NCBI GenBank assembly: GCA_024644125.1
Contig: JAHELQ010000160.1
Coordinates: 1-10,239 of the forward strand
DNA from: Candidatus Aminicenantota bacterium
GTDB lineage: Bacteria > Acidobacteriota > Aminicenantia > UBA2199
Direction of reading: 5' to 3'
Length of the DNA stretch: 10,239 bases
Position 1 is the stretch's first letter. Each line of letters starts with the position of its first letter. Below, in pieces: positions 6,338-10,239 of this stretch. Under the pieces are notes generated by a model. It was not told the origin of the DNA. It made no database searches and was given only the letters and a program-made list of their open reading frames with translations. The position numbers were made by a program, and so were the translations under genes.

Positions 6338-6934
6338 ATGATTCGCGGCATGGCGTACCGGTTGTTTTTAGGTGTGGGCATTTATTTTTTGGCGGCGGGG
6401 TTTGTAGGGTTTTTAGCCCTGGCCACATCTGCTGAAGGCGTTTTCGATTGGTTGGGCTCGTCGGTGGAATGGCCGGTGGGATATTCCGAAGGCGTGGCTC
6501 AAACAAGTGACGGTCATTATATTGCTACCAATCAAATGGCAGGTCGCATTCAATTTTATGATCATAATTGGAAATTTTTATGGGGAAAACGAATCGACAG
6601 CGGCGGCGGTATTTTCAAAATCATTTCAGTGAAAGAAGACTGCTTCGAGGTGGTGACAGCCAGGCTCAACAATCGATATACCGTCGATTACAAAGGAATC
6701 GTCCTGTCAAAGGCCAACTATCCCGAATCGGTCCGGTACAGTGAATTCGGCATTGTGGGGCATTCCACCTGGGTCCCGACCTATCTATTCCTTCTTCCCT
6801 TCGCGTCCCCGTCTTTTGCATTTTTCTCAATTCTTCTGGGAAGCGCTATCCTTGTCTTCACCGCCACGGTCATCCGCAACCGCCTGCAATCAGGCACTGT
6901 TGCAGTCCTGCATAGAAGGTTTCCTGGTTTGTGA
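6338..6934 (+). CDS. Two-helix membrane protein with beta-propeller-like segment
   Basis: This 198-residue protein has a hydrophobic segment at about 8-29 (LFLGVGIYFLAAGFVGFLAL), a soluble part at about 45-125, and a second hydrophobic segment at about 148-177. The middle reads YSEGVAQTSDGHYIATN, then GRIQFYDHNWKFLWG, then SGGGIFKI, DCFEVVTARLNNRYTVDYKG. This is the 'x-G-V-A-x-x-x-D-G-x-x-Y ... R-I-Q-x-Y-D-x-x-G-x-F-L' rhythm of NHL/YncE-like propeller strands. It is too short for a full propeller, so it may be one or two blades displayed outside the membrane. The ATG is six bases after the glpQ stop; AGGGTGA across that stop may serve as ribosome site. The last 21 codons (from 6870) lie antisense within the NRPS gene and read GTVAVLHRRFPGL, which looks like chance sequence, so the 3' end may have been replaced. 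Function unknown. Confidence 0.65.
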   Translation: MIRGMAYRLFLGVGIYFLAAGFVGFLALATSAEGVFDWLGSSVEWPVGYSEGVAQTSDGHYIATNQMAGRIQFYDHNWKFLWGKRIDSGGGIFKIISVKEDCFEVVTARLNNRYTVDYKGIVLSKANYPESVRYSEFGIVGHSTWVPTYLFLLPFASPSFAFFSILLGSAILVFTATVIRNRLQSGTVAVLHRRFPGL

Positions 6935-9900
6935 CCAACCATTGGAAATGAGCGGCCAGTTCGCCGGGTCGCCAGGTATGACCTCCGCCTTGTTGCCGTT
7001 CGCCTAATTCTTTCATCCTGCCGATGGCGTCGTCGAATAGCGCTAGAAGACCTGACTCCCGAAGGCCGTACTCCGGGAAACGACGGACGAAGGCGTTGAA
7101 GAATTCGCGGGTCATGGTGAGGGAAGAGAACAGGTCCCAGAATATCCCGTTGAGAAAGATCTCCAGCTTCTTTTTGTTGCCAGGCACATCTAGAGAGTCT
7201 TCCAGATCGCGGACAATGGCGCGCAGAGCGTTGAGGCCGGCGTAGACACGGTAGAGCCGCCCCTCCTCCGTATGTTCCACGATTCCAGCGCCGGTGAAGA
7301 TGCCGATGTGACGCCGGAGTACTTCGAGGCCGTATTCCTCGATCGGCAGCTTCTCGATATTGCCGAAGTCCACATCGATCGCTTGAAACGAATCGAAGCC
7401 TTCGATGAAAGAGTGGCCGCGCAAAAAGTCGATGGCCGGAAGTCCTTCCAGGCAATGATGAAATTCCCCGGCCGGCACGATCCCGTAAAAATCGAAGTTG
7501 GGATCGAAAACCAGGTAATCTCCGTCAACAATATCCACCAATAAAAACGAATGCATCGTATGAAGCGGCCGCGTGGCGATATGACCGAGAAACTCCGCTT
7601 CAGCCTGCATGTAATCGGGAGTGTAATGGAGAAAATAGGTGGAGCCAGACACAAACGCCAACCGCCCCTCCCTTAGTTGCTCCCGGCAATGGCGAAGTTG
7701 ATCGTCCAACGAGTCGAAGCGTCTCACTTCATAAGTGACCCCCAACATCTCCATCATCCCGTTCATCCCGAAAATAGTACCGAAAGGCAACAGGAACACA
7801 TATTCGAACGCCGATTGCTCGCTGTTGACATACCCGTTGATGCCTCCCCCTTTGGCCAGGAGGGCGAAGTGGCGTTCCAGAGAATAATTCTCCTCGTGGA
7901 TCAATTTTTCGATCACGCAGGCGAGAAAGCAGTCGAAGTAGATGGGGTACTGGTAGTCGGGCCGAAAGTCGAGATTGAAATACCGGACCTGCGGACGATG
8001 GTCCATCTCTCCCTTCAAAAAAAGAGCGAGCTCCCGGACTGTCGGGGCGTTGAAAATTTTGGCCAACGGCACCGCCACATCGAACACCTCTTCGATTTTC
8101 CCGATCAAAGTCATGGCCCGGAGGGAATGGCCGCCCAATTCAAAAAAATTCCCCGCGACGCTGAGAGCGGAGGTTTCCAATTGCAAAACCTCCGCCCAGA
8201 CGGCGGCCAGCTTTTGTTCCACCTCGTCGGCCGGCGGCACATACGCATCCACGGCGCTCACCCGGTCCGGTTCCGGCAGGGCGTTTCGATCCACCTTGCC
8301 TCCGGGAGTGAGAGGCAGGGCTTCCAACCGGATCACATGAGCGGGCACCATGTAATCGGGCAACCGCTGAGCCAGGGCTTCCCGTAACTCTCCGTGTTCC
8401 GGCCCCTTGCCATTGGCGGTGACATAACCGCACAAATATTTCTCGCCGTTCTCCCGCTCCTTGACCGCTACCACAGCTTCGGTTACACCGTCGCATTCCA
8501 GGAGGCAACGCTCGATTTCGCCGGTCTCGATCCTGAAGCCGCGAATCTTGACCTGCCGATCCACCCTTCCCAAAAAACGGATATTGCCGCAATCTTCCAA
8601 CCTGACGCGATCGCCGGTACGGTACATCCGTCCGTTGCCGTTGAAGGGATTCTCGGTAAACCGTTCATGGGTCATCTCCACCCGGTTTAGATATCCACGG
8701 GCAACTCCCGCTCCCGCCAACGCCAATTCCCCGGCCACGCCCCGAGGCGCCAATCCCATGTCCGCGTCGAGAATATAACAGACCGTGTTGGCGATGGGCG
8801 CGCCGATCAGCACATCCACATCCGTCCCTTCCAGACGGTAGGCAGTGGAGCAAACGCTATTCTCGGTGGGCCCGTATTCGTTCACCAGATCAACTCCAGG
8901 CAAACATTCCCTATGCCGCCGCACCAGTTCTTCGGTGAAATGGTCCCCCGCCACTGTGATCGAAGACATCTTCCCCAGCCTGTGCCCCAGACCGTCCAGT
9001 AGCATGTGATAGTAGTTGGGCACTACCAGGAAATGGGTTACCCGGTTATCCCGCAACAACCGTGCCAGGAACGGCAGATCGAATCTGTTCTCCTCTTGAA
9101 TCGACAACAATCGCGAACCGGCGCCGAGCGGCGTGAAAATGTCTTCCACTGAGCTATCGAACGAAAACGAGGGCACTTGCAATACAGTATCGCGGCTGTC
9201 AAAATCATAAAACCGCCTGCGCCAATCAATGGTGTTGCAGATGGACCGGTGCTCCACCATCACACCTTTGGGAACGCCGGTGGAACCGGAAGTATAGATA
9301 ATGTACGCCAGATCGCGTTCATCCGGCTCTTCAGCCGGTATGGCGCTGTCCAGAAGATAGAGCTCCGGGTCGTCCAGCAACGCCGCAGCGCCGTCAAAGG
9401 GAAATTCATCCAACAGGCGGCGTTGGGTCAACAACAGCGACGCGCCGCTGTCTTTGAGCATAAACTCCAATCTCTGCCGCGGATAGGCGGGATCCAGAGG
9501 CAAATAGGCGCCTCCGGCAATCTGGATCGCCAGCATCCCCACCACCATATCGATGCCCCGTTCGGTCATCAAGCCGACAATCGTCTCAGGTCCGACACCC
9601 ATACGGCGCAACGAGACAGCCAGGCTCTCGGCCCGTTGCATCATCTGTCCGTAGGTCACATCCCGGTACGCCGCCAACAGGCCGGAATTGTTGTCCCGCG
9701 CCTGCCGGATCGACTGATTGGTACGGGCGTAATAATGACTCACCCGCGAGTTCAAGCTCTCGTCTTGGTAGTAGATATAGGGATAATAAAAATCGTCCAC
9801 ATGGGGATAAACATCATTGTCTTCAAAATTGCGCCGGCTGATCCGCAAAAAATCATCAAAACTTCGGGCAAGGGTGTACATGCCGAAGCTCTCCGGATCG

Positions 9901-10238
9901 TCAAGCACCGGCGCTCCCGGCTGCGCGTGGAGCCGCGCCCAGAAAAACTCGCTGAAGGAGCGGTAGCGCCCCATAATCTTTTCTAGCATCGCTTCGCTGG
10001 CGACAATATCATCCGCCGCGAACCGCGGCAAACCGGCGATGAGGTTGATAATCAATTCGTTATTGGGATATTGTTCGCACAGCTCCAGAAAGCCGAAGAT
10101 CTCATCGTCCGTCGGCTGCGGCTTGACCAATTTCTCCCGGTGGAGCTCCAACCTGTGCCGCTCCGATAAGCTGCACAGGTCCAGATTCCAGTACACATAT
10201 TTGAATGTGGCGTTCACATAATCGAGGAGTTCCCCGGA
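6870..10238 (-). CDS. One-module NRPS: unknown N-terminus, adenylation, carrier, BtrH-like/papain-like acyltransferase; 5'-partial
   Basis: The frame is open to the right edge and the first GTG (10217) lacks a ribosome site, so the 5' end is probably outside. Numbering from that GTG: residues 1-170 are unrecognised, helical, with a Tyr-rich stretch (DDFYYPYIYYQDE). About 171-640 is an amino-acid adenylation domain: A2 AGGAYLPLDPAYP (234-246), A3 YTSGSTGVPKG (308-318), A4 FDSSVED (353-359), A5 NEYGPTE (446-452), A7 YRTGD (532-536), A8 IRGFRIETGEIE (558-569) and A10 GGKVDRNAL with Lys641. About 655-735 is a carrier domain with LGGHS, phosphopantetheine Ser698. About 745-1115 is a BtrH_N/peptidase C39-like domain: Cys763 (FDCFLAC), His889 (TMHSFLLVDIVDG) and Asp905 (FDPN) form a plausible triad. 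BtrH moves an acyl group from a carrier protein to an amine in butirosin synthesis, so aminoacyl transfer from Ser698 to an acceptor is inferred. There is no condensation, epimerase or thioesterase domain. Confidence 0.85.
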   Translation of the reverse strand, partial: SGELLDYVNATFKYVYWNLDLCSLSERHRLELHREKLVKPQPTDDEIFGFLELCEQYPNNELIINLIAGLPRFAADDIVASEAMLEKIMGRYRSFSEFFWARLHAQPGAPVLDDPESFGMYTLARSFDDFLRISRRNFEDNDVYPHVDDFYYPYIYYQDESLNSRVSHYYARTNQSIRQARDNNSGLLAAYRDVTYGQMMQRAESLAVSLRRMGVGPETIVGLMTERGIDMVVGMLAIQIAGGAYLPLDPAYPRQRLEFMLKDSGASLLLTQRRLLDEFPFDGAAALLDDPELYLLDSAIPAEEPDERDLAYIIYTSGSTGVPKGVMVEHRSICNTIDWRRRFYDFDSRDTVLQVPSFSFDSSVEDIFTPLGAGSRLLSIQEENRFDLPFLARLLRDNRVTHFLVVPNYYHMLLDGLGHRLGKMSSITVAGDHFTEELVRRHRECLPGVDLVNEYGPTENSVCSTAYRLEGTDVDVLIGAPIANTVCYILDADMGLAPRGVAGELALAGAGVARGYLNRVEMTHERFTENPFNGNGRMYRTGDRVRLEDCGNIRFLGRVDRQVKIRGFRIETGEIERCLLECDGVTEAVVAVKERENGEKYLCGYVTANGKGPEHGELREALAQRLPDYMVPAHVIRLEALPLTPGGKVDRNALPEPDRVSAVDAYVPPADEVEQKLAAVWAEVLQLETSALSVAGNFFELGGHSLRAMTLIGKIEEVFDVAVPLAKIFNAPTVRELALFLKGEMDHRPQVRYFNLDFRPDYQYPIYFDCFLACVIEKLIHEENYSLERHFALLAKGGGINGYVNSEQSAFEYVFLLPFGTIFGMNGMMEMLGVTYEVRRFDSLDDQLRHCREQLREGRLAFVSGSTYFLHYTPDYMQAEAEFLGHIATRPLHTMHSFLLVDIVDGDYLVFDPNFDFYGIVPAGEFHHCLEGLPAIDFLRGHSFIEGFDSFQAIDVDFGNIEKLPIEEYGLEVLRRHIGIFTGAGIVEHTEEGRLYRVYAGLNALRAIVRDLEDSLDVPGNKKKLEIFLNGIFWDLFSSLTMTREFFNAFVRRFPEYGLRESGLLALFDDAIGRMKELGERQQGGGHTWRPGELAAHFQWLVTNQETFYAGLQQCLIAGGCG

Positions 10239-10239
10239 G

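Noticed and set aside
6884..6905. Inverted repeat CTGCAA...TTGCAG in the convergent overlap as a bidirectional terminator
   Set aside because: The stem is only six base pairs with a ten-base loop and no T-run on either side.
6781..7455. A 224-codon minus-strand open frame in another frame of the NRPS 3' region
   Set aside because: Its translation is Arg-rich (RRR-type runs) as expected of an out-of-frame reading of G/C-rich sequence, while the NRPS frame runs through with protein-like sequence.
7677..8387. A 236-codon plus-strand open frame
   Set aside because: It is entirely antisense to the conserved carrier and acyltransferase part of the NRPS gene; His/Gln-rich translation is typical of an antisense shadow.
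9177..9986. A 269-codon plus-strand open frame
   Set aside because: It is antisense to the adenylation domain and N-terminal region of the NRPS gene and shows no domain pattern.
1..10239. CRISPR array, tRNA, rRNA, insertion sequence or integrase
   Set aside because: I saw no regularly spaced repeats, cloverleaf-like sequence, transposase or integrase motif, or terminal inverted repeats on either strand.

Overview
The window is a mosaic of two kinds of DNA. The left half (about 1-5240) is an accessory stretch that reads like part of a defence island. It holds the 3' part of a DUF262-type gene fused to a Schlafen-like AlbA_2 domain, a TcmP / three-Cys-motif (Gp37/Gp68, DUF5131) gene pair, a small odd ORF that looks like a decayed gene, and two components of an ABC-three-component (ABC-3C) system: a middle component and a DUF2326 ATPase. 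The right half (about 5290-10239) is visibly richer in G+C. It carries a GlpQ-type glycerophosphodiester phosphodiesterase, a small two-helix membrane protein and, on the minus strand, a large one-module NRPS protein that ends in a BtrH-like/papain-like cysteine acyltransferase domain.

Organism: a bacterium, but the phylum cannot be fixed from this window. The GlpQ sequence resembles the proteobacterial periplasmic GlpQ family. No rRNA, tRNA or other marker gene is present. The first two genes are strongly A/T-rich, DUF5131 is intermediate, and glpQ and the NRPS gene are G/C-rich, so the left genes were probably acquired separately.

Layout: (1) 3-1007 +, DUF262 C-terminal part plus AlbA_2, open at the left edge; (2) 1008-1130, spacer with a terminator-like hairpin; (3) 1131-2015 + tcmP and 2029-2778 + DUF5131, separated by 13 bases; (4) 2775-3119 +, a 114-residue ORF overlapping DUF5131 by an ATGA junction, probably a deletion/frameshift remnant; (5) 3120-3219, spacer with a possible promoter; (6) 3220-3462 and 3459-5237 +, ABC-3C middle component and ATPase, coupled by ATGA; (7) 5238-5323, compositional boundary with a possible 12-codon leader ORF; (8) 5324-6331 + glpQ and 6338-6934 + membrane protein; (9) 6870-10238 -, the NRPS gene, convergent with and overlapping the membrane-protein gene by 65 bases and running off the right edge. 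No intergenic stretch exceeds about 125 bases.

How they may work together: TcmP/DUF5131 and the ABC-3C pair look like two separate conflict-type modules side by side. The ABC-3C module lacks a visible effector. The NRPS protein would activate an amino acid, load it on its own carrier domain and pass it to an acceptor through the C-terminal cysteine enzyme. This A-PCP-BtrH-like arrangement is the most unusual architecture here.
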